This document shows, piece by piece, positions 9,301 through 17,937 of a stretch of 64,000 bases of DNA. Under the pieces are notes generated by a model. That model was not told the origin of the DNA. It was given only the letters and a program-made list of their open reading frames with translations, and made no database searches. The position numbers and the translations under genes are program-made. Positions within the stretch are counted from its first letter, which is position 1. Each line of letters begins with the position of its first letter. The stretch is taken from the NCBI GenBank assembly GCA_902800525.1, contig CADCEV010000010.1, forward strand, positions 1 through 64,000, in the 5' to 3' direction. The DNA is from an uncultured Bacteroidales bacterium (lineage in GTDB: Bacteria > Bacteroidota > Bacteroidia > Bacteroidales > Paludibacteraceae).

Positions 9301-9659
9301 ACGATGAAGTTCTTTCCACCGTTTCGCAAAGCGCTGAGGCATTCGGTTCGTTGTATCTGCGCCGCTTCGTCCACCGCGCGCCTTTTCTGCGCCGCGGGGA
9401 AGAAGAAGACGCTTGGGTCGATATTCTCCGCCGCCTGACCTTTCAATACCCGCAAATCCGCGTAGAGGTACTGCGCCGCCTCCGCATTGTCCATCACGAT
9501 GAACAGCGGTTCGTCGAGTTGCGCCAGCACCATCGCCCGTGCACCGGCACGCAGACCCGTCAGAAGAAGATGTCCCTCCTTCCCTCTGCGCAACTCCTTC
9601 CCGATCAGACCGATCTGAGGATGTTGGCGGAACGCTATTTCCAATTCACCGATTTGCAT
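6312..9659 (-). CDS. mfd: transcription-repair coupling factor Mfd
   Basis: Mfd removes RNA polymerase stalled at DNA lesions and recruits UvrA. The protein has 1115 residues from ATG 9659. Upstream codons in the same frame lie across the promoter at 9690-9720, so they are excluded. An N-terminal UvrB-like region is followed by the RNA polymerase interaction domain (GDYVVHSDHGIAKFGG), then RecG-type helicase motifs: Walker A with GFGKT (Lys 574), the DEEQ box in LLIIDEEQKFG and the TATPIPRTL motif. A C-terminal TRCF domain follows. The length is close to the usual 1100-1150. It is transcribed away from the divergent gene at 9844. Confidence 0.96.
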   Translation of the reverse strand: MQIGELEIAFRQHPQIGLIGKELRRGKEGHLLLTGLRAGARAMVLAQLDEPLFIVMDNAEAAQYLYADLRVLKGQAAENIDPSVFFFPAAQKRRAVDEAAQIQRTECLSALRNGGKNFIVVTCPEAIAETVPAKEQLAAGSMTLLVGQEIQQTELGRRLAELGFEHVDFVFQPGQFAIRGSIVDIYSYSHDNPYRLDFFGDEIDSIREFDIEDQLSKNRVEKAEIVGTPPASLAKAETESTIVDYLSEKAVWVSNDFAVVRYKSEGLGQSGAVANLPLQRTIEIAEKSTFATHSRIAFDIVPQPVFHKQFDLLTEDLQKHMEDGYVIYILAEQKKQLDRLEAILTSQGENNVLSERGTGAVFIPINATLHEGFVDHEMKVCCYTDHQIFERYHRVTMSSENARRGKAIITLREINQLQIGDYVVHSDHGIAKFGGLVTTPVNGKPQEMIKLNYRDGANVFVSIHNLHRISKYKGREGAEPTIARLGSGAWERLKERTKDKVKEIARDLIKLYATRKQQKGFAYSPDGYMQHELEASFLYEDTPDQAKATADVKRDLESPMPMDRLVCGDVGFGKTEVAMRAAFKVATDGKQVAVLVPTTVLALQHYNTFKERMKNFPVRIEHLSRLKSASEVKKLLADLEDGKIDILIGTHKLIGKSVKWHDLGLLIIDEEQKFGVAAKEKLKTLRTNVDVLTLTATPIPRTLQFSLLGARDLSVMTTPPPNRYPVQTELITVEDEDIIKEAIDLEMGRNGQIFIVNNRIEMLPRIERRIQKLCPEARIITAHGQMPPGEMEERLEAFINYDYDILLSTTIIESGVDIPNVNTILIFSANQYGLADLHQLRGRVGRSNRKAYCYLIAPERELLTEDARRRLEALSTFAELGAGFNLAMQDLDIRGAGNMLGSEQSGFIADLGYETYQRILNEAIEELKEEEGLGADESQIAEGKYTNEKMVWCHDSQLETDLPICFPNEYIENVSERITLYRELDSLHSEDMLLDYRKRLIDRFGALPEPAEELLSVVRLRWICCRLGIEKILLKGERMTLYLVLNRDAYWQSEAFGNIVQYAITRPERCTLHEEKDKKGIKTGRRYVTITNVKTIAGAMNLLSKIENGEIANKS

Positions 9660-9689
9660 TTGTTCATTCCCAAAGCCAAATAAAGCGTG

Positions 9690-9720
9690 CAAAGTTACAA
9701 CTTTTTTTTCATATACACAA
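9690..9720 (-). promoter_or_regulatory. mfd promoter
   Basis: On the minus strand TAACTTTG (9697-9690) is preceded by TTG (9720-9718) with 20 bases between. It lies about 30 bases upstream of ATG 9659 and fixes the mfd start. Confidence 0.75.
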
Positions 9721-9790
9721 GCGCGCGGGTACATTATTTTGAAAAAAGTGCGTTTTTGGCGGTTTTTGGGGCGAAAAAAAAGCACCTCTA

Positions 9791-9821
9791 TTGTGTAATT
9801 CGCGAAAAAAGAGTAATTTTG
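9791..9821 (+). promoter_or_regulatory. promoter of the 9844 gene
   Basis: TTG (9791-9793), 20 bases and TAATTTTG (9814-9821) lie just before ATG 9844. The leader would be about 15 bases. Confidence 0.75.
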
Positions 9822-9843
9822 TCGTGCCAAATTGTGTGCATAG

Positions 9844-11079
9844 ATGAAATTTTTGATGCTCATACTGTCCGTGATGAGTTTTTTAGTGGAAACGAAGAAC
9901 TCGGTGAAACCGGAAGGGACATGGCCTTATGACATGGAGGCTGTTTATTCCTGTTCGTACCAGAAGGGGACGTTGCGAAAGGACGACCGCGCCGTGCTCA
10001 CGGTGACCGGTCTGGACGGGGTAAGTATTCAGAAAGTGTGCATTTGGGTTAAGTCGAACAAGCAATCCGGAGCCGGCAAGTATATAGTGACGGCGAATAA
10101 GGAGCAGATTGCGCAGGGGACGATTTCGCATCGGGATCTGACGGGTGACGGTAGCACGTTTGTGTCATGGGATCTCTATTCGGGTGAATGCGCCGATGTG
10201 GATGAACTGAGTGTTATTATCGACGGCACGGAGAACTCGCTTTATATCGAGCAATACGAGATCACCTGGAGCACCGCGGCGCCTCATTCGGTCACACTGA
10301 TGAACGGATATGCCGAATACACGGTGATGACGGAGCGTTCCGGCGGAAGCGGTATTGTTTTGCCGTCGCTGCCCGATACGGCGGAATGGAGGTTTATGGG
10401 ATGGTCGGAGAAAGAGATCCGCGCCACGACGCAAACGCCCACGATCCTTGCGGCGTATTCGAAGTATTTCCCGCGTGAGGACACGTATCTCTGGGCGCTC
10501 TACAAACAGCATTGGTCCCAAGAGCCGGTCTATATGACCGAACCGGTATCGGGTGTCTATCTGTACGTCAACCGGTATCTGCAGACCGCGCTGTCGGGAG
10601 TGCCGGAGAAGGGGATCATGCAACCGGCGGCACTCGATCCCGGCGACGAGGACCAGCACTACGAGATCACCTTTGCCTCCCCGGACACAGCGTATATCCG
10701 TCATGCTGCGACGAACACCCCTATCGGTTACGAGGGCACGCAGTTGGCGGTAAAGGCCTCCCCGTGGCAGGTCTATCACGACGGGGAAGAGACGCTCTTT
10801 TATACCACGGTGAACCAAAAGACCTATGTCTTGTGGCTTAATATACCGGACAGGAGCGGCGATAATTACCATGCCGGCTTACTTGATGCCCCCCTCGGCA
10901 CATCGCCCGTGGCGCTTCAATCGGTACCCGAGCAAGGGAGCGAACCCTTGTATTCCTGCCACCCCGAAAATCCGCAGGGCATAAGCCCCGTGTACACAAG
11001 CGAACAGAGTTATTCGATACCTCTCGGTAGCTACGAATTGCGCATAACTAACGGACAAAAACAACTGATAATCAGATGA
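9844..11079 (+). CDS. secreted modular protein with InlB-type repeat
   Basis: This 411-residue protein has a short hydrophobic N-terminus that looks like a signal peptide. Residues about 30-140 look like a beta-sandwich (YSCSYQKG... VSWDLYSGE ... YIEQYEITW). Residues about 145-220 match the Listeria-Bacteroides InlB B-repeat pattern (WRFMGWSEKEI then YLWALY). The C-terminal half is beta-rich, with YLQTALSG and YHAGLLDA, and it ends in ELRITNGQKQLIIR. The large C10 protease at 56924 uses the same kinds of module. It overlaps the peptidase gene downstream by 4 bases, so the two are probably co-translated. A carbohydrate or matrix-binding role is possible but unproven. Confidence 0.7.
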   Translation: MKFLMLILSVMSFLVETKNSVKPEGTWPYDMEAVYSCSYQKGTLRKDDRAVLTVTGLDGVSIQKVCIWVKSNKQSGAGKYIVTANKEQIAQGTISHRDLTGDGSTFVSWDLYSGECADVDELSVIIDGTENSLYIEQYEITWSTAAPHSVTLMNGYAEYTVMTERSGGSGIVLPSLPDTAEWRFMGWSEKEIRATTQTPTILAAYSKYFPREDTYLWALYKQHWSQEPVYMTEPVSGVYLYVNRYLQTALSGVPEKGIMQPAALDPGDEDQHYEITFASPDTAYIRHAATNTPIGYEGTQLAVKASPWQVYHDGEETLFYTTVNQKTYVLWLNIPDRSGDNYHAGLLDAPLGTSPVALQSVPEQGSEPLYSCHPENPQGISPVYTSEQSYSIPLGSYELRITNGQKQLIIR

Positions 11080-13055
11080 ATATAATACTTGTAATACTTT
11101 CCGTCCTGCCTTCGATTTTAGCAGGAGACTTTACTCCCCAAACGCTCTCGGTAGCAGAGCAGGACAGTATCTTGAACGGCGTTCCCGAACAGCGTTACCG
11201 GCTCGAATACGAGAACGAAGAGCGTATTTTCCGCCGTTCCATGACAGCCGATTGGTATATCGTTGATACGCAGAAGAATACCCGCAAACAACTCGGTGTC
11301 GGCATGAAATTAGGCAAAGTACGTGATGCGGTGATGAGCCCCAACGGGCGGTATATCGCTTTTGCGCAAGGCAACAACCTCTATATCCACAAACTGGATT
11401 TCGGCACGGAGGTGGCGGTGACCAAAGATGCGAACCCCGACATCATCAACGGTATAGCCGACTGGTTGTACGAAGAGGAGTTCGGCACGACGGCGCTGTT
11501 CGCATGGTCGCCGGATTCGAAGCAGTTGGCGTTCGTCAAACTCAATGAGCAGGAGGTGCCGTCTTTCGCATGGCAGCACTACCTCGGCACGGATTATCCC
11601 GCGGCGGACACGCTCCGTTATCCCAAAGCCGGTTACCCGAATGCCAAAGCGTCGGTTTGCGTGTATGATGTAGCTACCAAAGGTATTCTGACGATGCAAG
11701 TGAATACCGAGGAGGACGATGTCTATTTCCCGCGGCTCCAATGGGCGGACGAGGCGCTGATGGTGCTTCGTGTCAACCGGGATCAGACGAAAATGGAGGT
11801 TCTTTCCTGCAACCCCAAATCGACCGTGGCGCACACGCTTTACAAGGAAGAGAGCGACCGCTATTTCGTGGATTACGAGCTCTTTGACCAGTGGCTCTGG
11901 CTCACGGACGGACGGATCATTGCGTTAAGCGAAAAAGACGGATGGCGGAGAGCGTATCTGCTTGACAAACAGGGGTTTGTACAAAAAGCGCTTACCCCGG
12001 AGGGAATGGATGTAACGGCATTGTATGCGTTTAACGAGAAGACCCAGACGCTCTTTTATCAGGCGGCAACCACCCCGTCGGTACGGGATCTGTATGCGTT
12101 ACAACTCAAGAAAGGCGAGATAACGCGTCTCACGGAGAGCGACGGCACTTACAGCGCACGCTTTGCCAAGGACGGCAACAGCGCCGTGGTCTGCTTTCAG
12201 TCGTTCACTACGCCGAACGAGTATTCGTTTTTCTCGAAGAACAAATTCACTCCGTTGAAACAGAATACAGAGGTGCAGGGGGCATGGCGTTCGTACGGAT
12301 TGCCGGAGCCGCAACTGCTCCGCATCCCCAATGCCGAGGGTCAGGAACTGGAAGCGATGCTTCTTCTGCCCGAAAGCCCCCAAGCCAAAGGTTTCCCGCT
12401 GGTTGTCATGCACTATTCCGGTCCTCAGAGCCAGCGCGTTTTGAACCGCTGGCGCAAACGGTTTGAGTATGCGTTGGTGGAAGAGGGGTTTGCGGTGCTG
12501 ATAGTAGATAGCCGCGGCGGCGATTGCCGAGGCAGAGCATGGCGTAACGAGACCTATATGTCGCTTGGTCAGAAAGAGGCGGAAGACCTCATCGCCGCCG
12601 CAAACTATATCGGCAAGCGGGCTGATATTGACGCGGAGCGGATGGCGATCTTAGGTTGGAGTTACGGCGGTTATCAGACGCTTTACACCATGAGTCAGAA
12701 GAACCATCCTTTCAAAGCCGGCGTGGCGATAGCCCCCGTGACGGATTGGAAACTGTATGACACCGGTTACACCGAGCGTTATATGCGTCGTCCGCAAGTC
12801 AATCCAAGGGGCTACGAAGAGGCTTCACTTCTCAACAAAGCAGCGGATTTGAAAGGCGAAGTGCTCATCATCCACGGAACCGCCGACGATAATGTGCACG
12901 TGCAACACACTATGCAATATATTGACGCGCTCGTGCGCGCGAACAAGCAGTTTGAGATGCAACTCTATCCGGATGACAACCATCATCTGCGCAAGGGTAA
13001 CAATGCCGCTCATATGCACACGCGGGTTCTGAAATTTTTACATAACAATCTATAA
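11076..13055 (+). CDS. dipeptidyl peptidase IV family serine peptidase (S9)
   Basis: This 659-residue protein has a signal peptide and the two-domain plan of S9B peptidases. A beta-propeller (about 30-400) is followed by an alpha/beta hydrolase domain. The nucleophile Ser529 lies in GWSYGG, the acid is in HGTADDNVH (Asp604/605) and the base is His636 in DDNHH. The propeller has the paired acidic stretch YEEEF, which in DPP IV holds the substrate N-terminus. It should remove Xaa-Pro dipeptides from peptides in the periplasm or at the surface. It shares an operon with the upstream modular protein (4-base overlap). Confidence 0.92.
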   Translation: MNIILVILSVLPSILAGDFTPQTLSVAEQDSILNGVPEQRYRLEYENEERIFRRSMTADWYIVDTQKNTRKQLGVGMKLGKVRDAVMSPNGRYIAFAQGNNLYIHKLDFGTEVAVTKDANPDIINGIADWLYEEEFGTTALFAWSPDSKQLAFVKLNEQEVPSFAWQHYLGTDYPAADTLRYPKAGYPNAKASVCVYDVATKGILTMQVNTEEDDVYFPRLQWADEALMVLRVNRDQTKMEVLSCNPKSTVAHTLYKEESDRYFVDYELFDQWLWLTDGRIIALSEKDGWRRAYLLDKQGFVQKALTPEGMDVTALYAFNEKTQTLFYQAATTPSVRDLYALQLKKGEITRLTESDGTYSARFAKDGNSAVVCFQSFTTPNEYSFFSKNKFTPLKQNTEVQGAWRSYGLPEPQLLRIPNAEGQELEAMLLLPESPQAKGFPLVVMHYSGPQSQRVLNRWRKRFEYALVEEGFAVLIVDSRGGDCRGRAWRNETYMSLGQKEAEDLIAAANYIGKRADIDAERMAILGWSYGGYQTLYTMSQKNHPFKAGVAIAPVTDWKLYDTGYTERYMRRPQVNPRGYEEASLLNKAADLKGEVLIIHGTADDNVHVQHTMQYIDALVRANKQFEMQLYPDDNHHLRKGNNAAHMHTRVLKFLHNNL

Positions 13056-13091
13056 ATATCAAACTAAAAAAAACAAAATCAATTTAGTACT

Positions 13092-14348
13092 ATGAGTCAA
13101 CAACAACAAAACAATTCACTTCGTATCATGACGATCGTTGCGATGATGTTTCTCTATGCAATGATCTCGTTTGTAACGAACTTAGCAGCTCCGGTGGGTA
13201 AAATCTGGGGGGCTTCTTTTGACGATCCGGCACAAGCGGAGAAAATGGGAATGTTAGGAAACCTCTTTAACTTCCTGGCTTACCTCATTATGGGTATTCC
13301 TGCCGGTAACTTCCTGTCAAAGAACGGTTACAAGAAAACCGCTCTCACCGCTATTTTCTTGGGTTTCTTGGGAATCACGGTGCAATGGATGAGCGGTGTG
13401 TTTAACAGTTTCTATGTCTATCTGGCAGGTGCATTGCTCGGCGGTTTCTGCGTCTGCATGCTCAATACCGTAGTGAACCCGATGTTGAACTTGCTCGGTG
13501 GCGGCGGTAACAGAGGTAACCAGTTGAACCTTGTCGGCGGTACGCTCAACTCCCTTTCCGGCGCGCTGACGCCGATGCTGGTCGGAATGATTGTAGGAGA
13601 GAGCCTTGCGGGCAAGGAGATTGATGATGTCAACGTGGTGCTCTATATCGCAATGGCAGTCTTTGCAATCCTGTATTTAGTGATCCGCCTGACGCCCATC
13701 GCAGAGCCCGAAGGAGCCGGACAGGAAGTAACATACGAACGTACTCCGTGGTCCTTCCGCCATCTGACCCTCGGCGTGATTGCAATCTTCTTTTATGTAG
13801 GTGTGGAGATTGGTATTCCTGCCACTCTCATCTCGTATCTGACGCCGAAAGTAGGTTTCGCCGCTGCCGGTCTCATAGCCGGCCGTTACTGGATCCTGAT
13901 GCTCATCGGCCGTTTTATCGGTTCGGCTATCGGAGGCAAGGTCAGCAGTCGTACGATGGTTATCTGCGTAGCTTCCGCGGCCATCGCATTGATGGTCGCC
14001 GCGATGCTTCTTGGTGACAGCGTGATGTCCAAAACGATCGTTCAAGGTGCTGTGACCGAAATACCGTTAGCCGCTACGCTGATCGTTCTCTGCGGTCTCT
14101 GTACTTCCGTCATGTGGACCTCCATCTTCAATATGGCGACGGAAGGTCTGGGTAAATATACCGCCAAGGCATCGGGTATCTTTATGATGATGGTGTTCGG
14201 CGGCGGCGTTGTGCCGCAGATTCAAAGTATGATTGCGGCGCACGATTGTCTGCTCAGTTATATTGTACCCGTAATCAGCGTGGCGCTTATCCTCTGCTAT
14301 GCGATTTGGGGTAGCAAGAATGTGAACAAAGACATCAAAATAGACTAA
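13092..14348 (+). CDS. MFS sugar transporter of the FucP/GluP type
   Basis: This 418-residue inner-membrane protein has about 12 hydrophobic segments. Its first helices include the NxxxP region MISFVTNLAAPVG, and a central loop carries NPMLNLLGGGGNRGNQLNLVGG. That loop resembles the NxxxN(L/P) region of FHS-family sugar:proton symporters such as FucP, GluP and NagP. It lies 21 bases upstream of a ROK glucokinase, which suggests that it imports a hexose that is then phosphorylated. The exact sugar cannot be read from the sequence. Confidence 0.85.
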   Translation: MSQQQQNNSLRIMTIVAMMFLYAMISFVTNLAAPVGKIWGASFDDPAQAEKMGMLGNLFNFLAYLIMGIPAGNFLSKNGYKKTALTAIFLGFLGITVQWMSGVFNSFYVYLAGALLGGFCVCMLNTVVNPMLNLLGGGGNRGNQLNLVGGTLNSLSGALTPMLVGMIVGESLAGKEIDDVNVVLYIAMAVFAILYLVIRLTPIAEPEGAGQEVTYERTPWSFRHLTLGVIAIFFYVGVEIGIPATLISYLTPKVGFAAAGLIAGRYWILMLIGRFIGSAIGGKVSSRTMVICVASAAIALMVAAMLLGDSVMSKTIVQGAVTEIPLAATLIVLCGLCTSVMWTSIFNMATEGLGKYTAKASGIFMMMVFGGGVVPQIQSMIAAHDCLLSYIVPVISVALILCYAIWGSKNVNKDIKID

Positions 14349-14369
14349 CAACTTAACAGTTTAACAAAC

Positions 14370-15326
14370 ATGAAAAAATACGCTTTAGGCATCGACTTGG
14401 GCGGCACAGGCACCAAGTTCGGTTTGGTTAATGAAGAAGGACAGGTTCTTCGCAGTAATTCACTTCCTACACAGCAGTACCCGGATATAGACGACTACTG
14501 CGATGCACTCTGTGCCGGTCTCAAAAAACTCGTGGAGGACGAGGGTATCGAGATCACGGATGTAGTAGGTATCGGGTGTGGTGCTCCGAACGGTAATTTC
14601 TACTCCGGTTGTATCGAGCAGGCTCCTAACCTCCCGTGGAAAGGAGTAGTGCCGTTCGCTAAACTCATCAGCGAGCGTATGGGTATCAAGTGCACGATCA
14701 CCAATGATGCGAACGCTGCGGCGCAAGGAGAGATGATCTACGGCTCTGCACGCGGAATGAAGAACTTCATCGTCATTACCCTTGGTACAGGCGTCGGTTC
14801 CGGTATCGTCATTGACGGCAAACTGCTGTACGGTCACGACGGATTTGCGGGCGAACTCGGCCACTGCAAGATCGATCATTCCGGCAACGGACGTCTCTGC
14901 GGATGCGGACAAAGAGGCTGTATCGAGGCCTATGCTTCCGCTACCGGCGTAGCGCGTACCGCCAAAGAGATCGTTACCGCTACTACCCAGCCGACGCTCC
15001 TGCGCAATGTGGCGGACATCGATCATATTACCTCCAAAGATGTGTTTGATGCCGCAGAGAAAGGCGATCTGGTAGCGAAGGAGATCTTCGACTACACGGG
15101 TCATCTGCTTGGTCAGAAATTAGCGGACTATGTGCATTTCTCTTCGCCGGAAGCTATCATCCTCTTCGGCGGTCTGACCAAAGCCGGTCATTGGATCATG
15201 GACCCGATCCGTGAAGCGTTTGAGGCGAACTTGATGCCGATCTGGAAGGGTAAGATTCCTGTTTCCATCTCCGTCCTCAAAGACTCCGATGCAGCTATCC
15301 TCGGCGCATCTTCGCTCGCTTGGTAA
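14370..15326 (+). CDS. ROK family glucokinase
   Basis: This 318-residue kinase probably phosphorylates glucose to glucose-6-phosphate. The N-terminal ATP-binding GIDLGGTGTKFGLV motif, the catalytic region ITNDANAAAQGE and the ROK zinc motif are all present. The zinc motif runs from ELGHCKI to CGCGQRGCIEAYAS. The length is usual for ROK kinases. It follows the MFS transporter by 21 bases, so import and phosphorylation are likely co-expressed. It ends in front of a short repeat array. ROK kinases can also act on N-acetylated sugars or mannose, so the glucose assignment is provisional. Confidence 0.9.
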   Translation: MKKYALGIDLGGTGTKFGLVNEEGQVLRSNSLPTQQYPDIDDYCDALCAGLKKLVEDEGIEITDVVGIGCGAPNGNFYSGCIEQAPNLPWKGVVPFAKLISERMGIKCTITNDANAAAQGEMIYGSARGMKNFIVITLGTGVGSGIVIDGKLLYGHDGFAGELGHCKIDHSGNGRLCGCGQRGCIEAYASATGVARTAKEIVTATTQPTLLRNVADIDHITSKDVFDAAEKGDLVAKEIFDYTGHLLGQKLADYVHFSSPEAIILFGGLTKAGHWIMDPIREAFEANLMPIWKGKIPVSISVLKDSDAAILGASSLAW

Positions 15327-15330
15327 GGGG

Positions 15331-15360
15331 TAATTGATAATTGACAATTGAGAATTGAAA
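15331..15360. repeat. 7-base tandem array before the deacetylase
   Basis: Units TAATTGA, TAATTGA, CAATTGA and GAATTGA follow the glucokinase stop. The last unit contains the TTG used as the likely start of the next gene. Confidence 0.75.
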
Positions 15361-16008
15361 ATTATTAAATCCATATTCCAGCGGCTGTACCCTTATGGTA
15401 CATTCACCATCCCATCTGCCTCCCCTAACGGGGAGAGCAGGGGTGGAGCGGTGTATCTCACCTTTGACGACGGACCTATCCCCGAAGTCACGCCCAAAGT
15501 GCTGGAGATCCTCGACCGGTATCGGGTCAAGGCTACTTTCTTTATGGTAGGTGAGAATATCGACAAACATCCCGATATCTTCCGCATGGTTCTGGATGCC
15601 GGTCATGCGGTAGGAAACCACACCTATAATCATATGAAAGGCATCAAAAATTCCTATCCGGAATACCTCTCCAATGTCCGGAAATGGGAAGAAGCATTCC
15701 AAAAGAATGCCCCTCAATCGTTCCATCGTCAATTGTTCCGGCCTCCTTATGGCAAAGCCTGGTTCTGGCAACGCCGTGCGATAGCCCGCAGGGGGTATGA
15801 GCTTGTTTATTGGGACGTCCTGACCCGCGACTATGACCGCACGCGTACCCCGGAGGCGATGCTCGCGCAGATAAAACGTTGTACTCGTCCCGGGTCGATC
15901 ATCAATTTTCACGACTCTCTTAAATCCAACGAACGAATGTTAGCCGTCCTGCCGCTTGCTATCGAGTGGCTCCGGGCACAAGGATATGAATTGAAATGTA
16001 TCAACTGA
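15355..16008 (+). CDS. polysaccharide deacetylase (NodB / CE4 family)
   Basis: This 217-residue protein carries a NodB domain that should remove N- or O-acetyl groups from a glycan. Motif 1 is YLTFDDGP (catalytic and metal Asp), motif 2 is GNHTYNH (metal His pair), motif 3 is LFRPPYG, followed by YWDVLTRDY and a final INFHDS with the catalytic His. No ATG is available before motif 1, so TTG 15355, inside a repeat, is the likely start. Just before motif 1 lies SASPNGESRGG, which is encoded by a GC-rich hairpin repeat and looks like an insertion. It overlaps the following lipoprotein gene by 13 bases. Confidence 0.9.
   Translation: MKIIKSIFQRLYPYGTFTIPSASPNGESRGGAVYLTFDDGPIPEVTPKVLEILDRYRVKATFFMVGENIDKHPDIFRMVLDAGHAVGNHTYNHMKGIKNSYPEYLSNVRKWEEAFQKNAPQSFHRQLFRPPYGKAWFWQRRAIARRGYELVYWDVLTRDYDRTRTPEAMLAQIKRCTRPGSIINFHDSLKSNERMLAVLPLAIEWLRAQGYELKCIN
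15420..15435. repeat. GC-rich hairpin repeat inside the deacetylase gene
   Basis: CTCCCC / GGGGAG with a 4-base loop is flanked by GCTCTCC-like and CACCCCTGC-like sequence on the minus strand. It is in frame and adds about 10 Ser/Pro/Gly-rich residues ahead of the TFDDGP motif. Related repeats are at 39299-39331 and 63377-63410. Confidence 0.6.
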
Positions 16009-17870
16009 AAAAACAATGGTATCTGCTCGCGCTCGCGCTTTTGGCGATCGGGTGCGCCAACAGAGGTATCGGACCGCAAGGCGGGCCGAAAGACACGATT
16101 CCTCCCGTTGCGCTGGTTTCCAATCCGGAGTTGGGAGCGCTCAATTTTGCCGGTAAGCGAGTGGAGATCACCTTCAACGAGTATCTCCAGTTGGCTGATT
16201 TGGGATCCAACCTCCTGATGTCTCCGCCGCAACAAACGCCGCCGGATGTCAAAGCACGAGGCAAAAGGATCATCGTCAATTTTCAGGATACCCTGCGAGA
16301 CAGCACCACTTATACCATTGATTTCGGTGCTGCTATCTGTGATTATACGGAGAAGAACCCGATCCACGGTTTCTCGTTCTATTTCTCTACCGGCGACGAG
16401 ATAGACACGCTTGAGACGCACGGATTCGTGTATGACGCGGAGAACCTGAATCCGCTGCCGGGGATCTTCGTCGGCATCCATTCCAATCAGGATGATTCGG
16501 CGTTTGTCAAGTTCCCCTTTGACCGCATGGCGCGCACGGACTCGGCGGGTCATTTCGTGATCGGGAACATCCATCCGAACACCTATCGTCTCTACGCCGT
16601 GGATGAGATCAGCCGCGATTATCGTCTTACCCCCGGCGAGGCGATGGCATATGCGGACGAGCCTCTGACGATCAATGCCAAGACCGCTCAGGCGGTTACC
16701 AAGTTCGTGCCGGATTCCCTTTCTTTTCTGGCGGATTCGCTCTCGCGTGACACGATGGAGTTTGTGCCGGACACGATGGACGCGCATGCGCACCATATAG
16801 CCGATTCTTTGGCGGAGGAGGCGCTGCTGAAGAGCTCTTCCTTCCTTTTCCTCTTCAGGGACGCACAGCAAAAACTGTACCTCCAGCGCACCTTGCGGGA
16901 TAAGCAACACCTGATCACGCTTCTCTTCTCCTCTGCGCCGGATAGTATGCCGGTGCTTAGGCCGTTAGCTGACAGTCTGAATTACCACATCCATGCTTCT
17001 ACCCGCCGCGATACCGTCACCCTGTGGCTCCTTGACAGCGCTTCGATTAGCCGGGACACACTCCTTATCGAGACCCGTTACCGCCGCACGGACAGTGTGT
17101 TCAACATGGAGTGGTTTACCGATACCCTCCGCGCGGTATGGCGGGCTCCCAAACTGACCGCCAAAGCCAAAGAGGCGCAGGAACGTGAGGCAAGAAACAG
17201 ACGCCTCGAACTCAAAACGAACGCCCGCAAGGGATTTGAACTGTACGACTCCCTGACGCTGACCTGCTCCACACCCCTGGCGCGGATTAACCTCGATTCA
17301 ATCCATCTGATGGAGAAAGTGGACACCACCCTCAAACCCCTTCCGTTCACCCTCATGCCCTATGATACGCTGCCGATGAAACTGACTTTTGTCGCGCCGT
17401 GGAAAGAGGGGGCGAAGTACGTCCTCAAATTAGACAGTGCGGCGCTCACGGATGTATATGGTATCACACATATCGAAGCGGGATATAATCTGGAACTCAA
17501 ACAAAAATCGGACTATTCCACGCTCCGTGTCAAATTAGTGCCGTATCTGCCCAAAGCGCGCCTTCAGCTCCTCAATAAGCAGGATAAGGTGCTCCGCGAA
17601 CTGCCGGCTGATCCCGGAGGCGCTTTCTTTGAGTTCCTCAAACCCGATACCTATTATCTGCGCCTGTATATCGATGAGAACGGAGACGGCAAATGGACTA
17701 CCGGCGATTGGCAGAAACATCGTCAGCCCGAACCGGTCTATTATTTCAACGAATCGATCCAGACCAAATCCAACTGGGATTTTGAGCAGGAGTGGGATCA
17801 CACCGCCTTGCCGCAAACGAAAGCCAAACCTCAAGAACTGATCAAAGCATCGGCGAACAAGAAGAAATAA
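15996..17870 (+). CDS. lipoprotein with N-terminal Ig-like (Big_5) domain
   Basis: This 624-residue protein has a lipoprotein signal peptide with the Cys in LLAIGCANRG. PQGGPKDTIPPVALVSNPE and the following strands to about residue 125 match the Big_5 Ig-like domain common in Bacteroidota surface lipoproteins. A carboxypeptidase-like regulatory fold is suggested at about 140-215 (GFVYDAENLNPLPGIFVGIHS, then DSAGHFVIGNI and YRLYAVDE). The C-terminal half includes a Lys/Arg/Glu-rich helix near residue 385-410 and a final FLKPDTYYLRLYIDENGDGKWTTG segment. The protein resembles a widespread Bacteroidota lipoprotein of unknown function. It is translationally coupled to the deacetylase. Confidence 0.82.
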   Translation: MYQLKKQWYLLALALLAIGCANRGIGPQGGPKDTIPPVALVSNPELGALNFAGKRVEITFNEYLQLADLGSNLLMSPPQQTPPDVKARGKRIIVNFQDTLRDSTTYTIDFGAAICDYTEKNPIHGFSFYFSTGDEIDTLETHGFVYDAENLNPLPGIFVGIHSNQDDSAFVKFPFDRMARTDSAGHFVIGNIHPNTYRLYAVDEISRDYRLTPGEAMAYADEPLTINAKTAQAVTKFVPDSLSFLADSLSRDTMEFVPDTMDAHAHHIADSLAEEALLKSSSFLFLFRDAQQKLYLQRTLRDKQHLITLLFSSAPDSMPVLRPLADSLNYHIHASTRRDTVTLWLLDSASISRDTLLIETRYRRTDSVFNMEWFTDTLRAVWRAPKLTAKAKEAQEREARNRRLELKTNARKGFELYDSLTLTCSTPLARINLDSIHLMEKVDTTLKPLPFTLMPYDTLPMKLTFVAPWKEGAKYVLKLDSAALTDVYGITHIEAGYNLELKQKSDYSTLRVKLVPYLPKARLQLLNKQDKVLRELPADPGGAFFEFLKPDTYYLRLYIDENGDGKWTTGDWQKHRQPEPVYYFNESIQTKSNWDFEQEWDHTALPQTKAKPQELIKASANKKK

Positions 17871-17871
17871 C

Positions 17872-17935
17872 AATTGTGAATTGTGAATTGTGAATTGTGA
17901 ATTGTGAATTGTGAATTGTGAATTGTGAATTGTCA
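17872..17935. repeat. 7-base tandem array before pnuC
   Basis: About nine near-perfect copies of AATTGTG fill the space between the lipoprotein stop codon and the pnuC ATG at 17938. This is the longest clean array in the window. Confidence 0.95.
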
Positions 17936-17937
17936 TC

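Noticed and set aside
9660-9863. 68-residue N-terminal extension of Mfd
   Set aside because: It runs through the mfd promoter and over the divergent gene; family members start near the ATG at 9659.
17872-17935. CRISPR-like array
   Set aside because: The units are 7 bases with no unique spacers, and no cas gene is present. The same holds for the other arrays.
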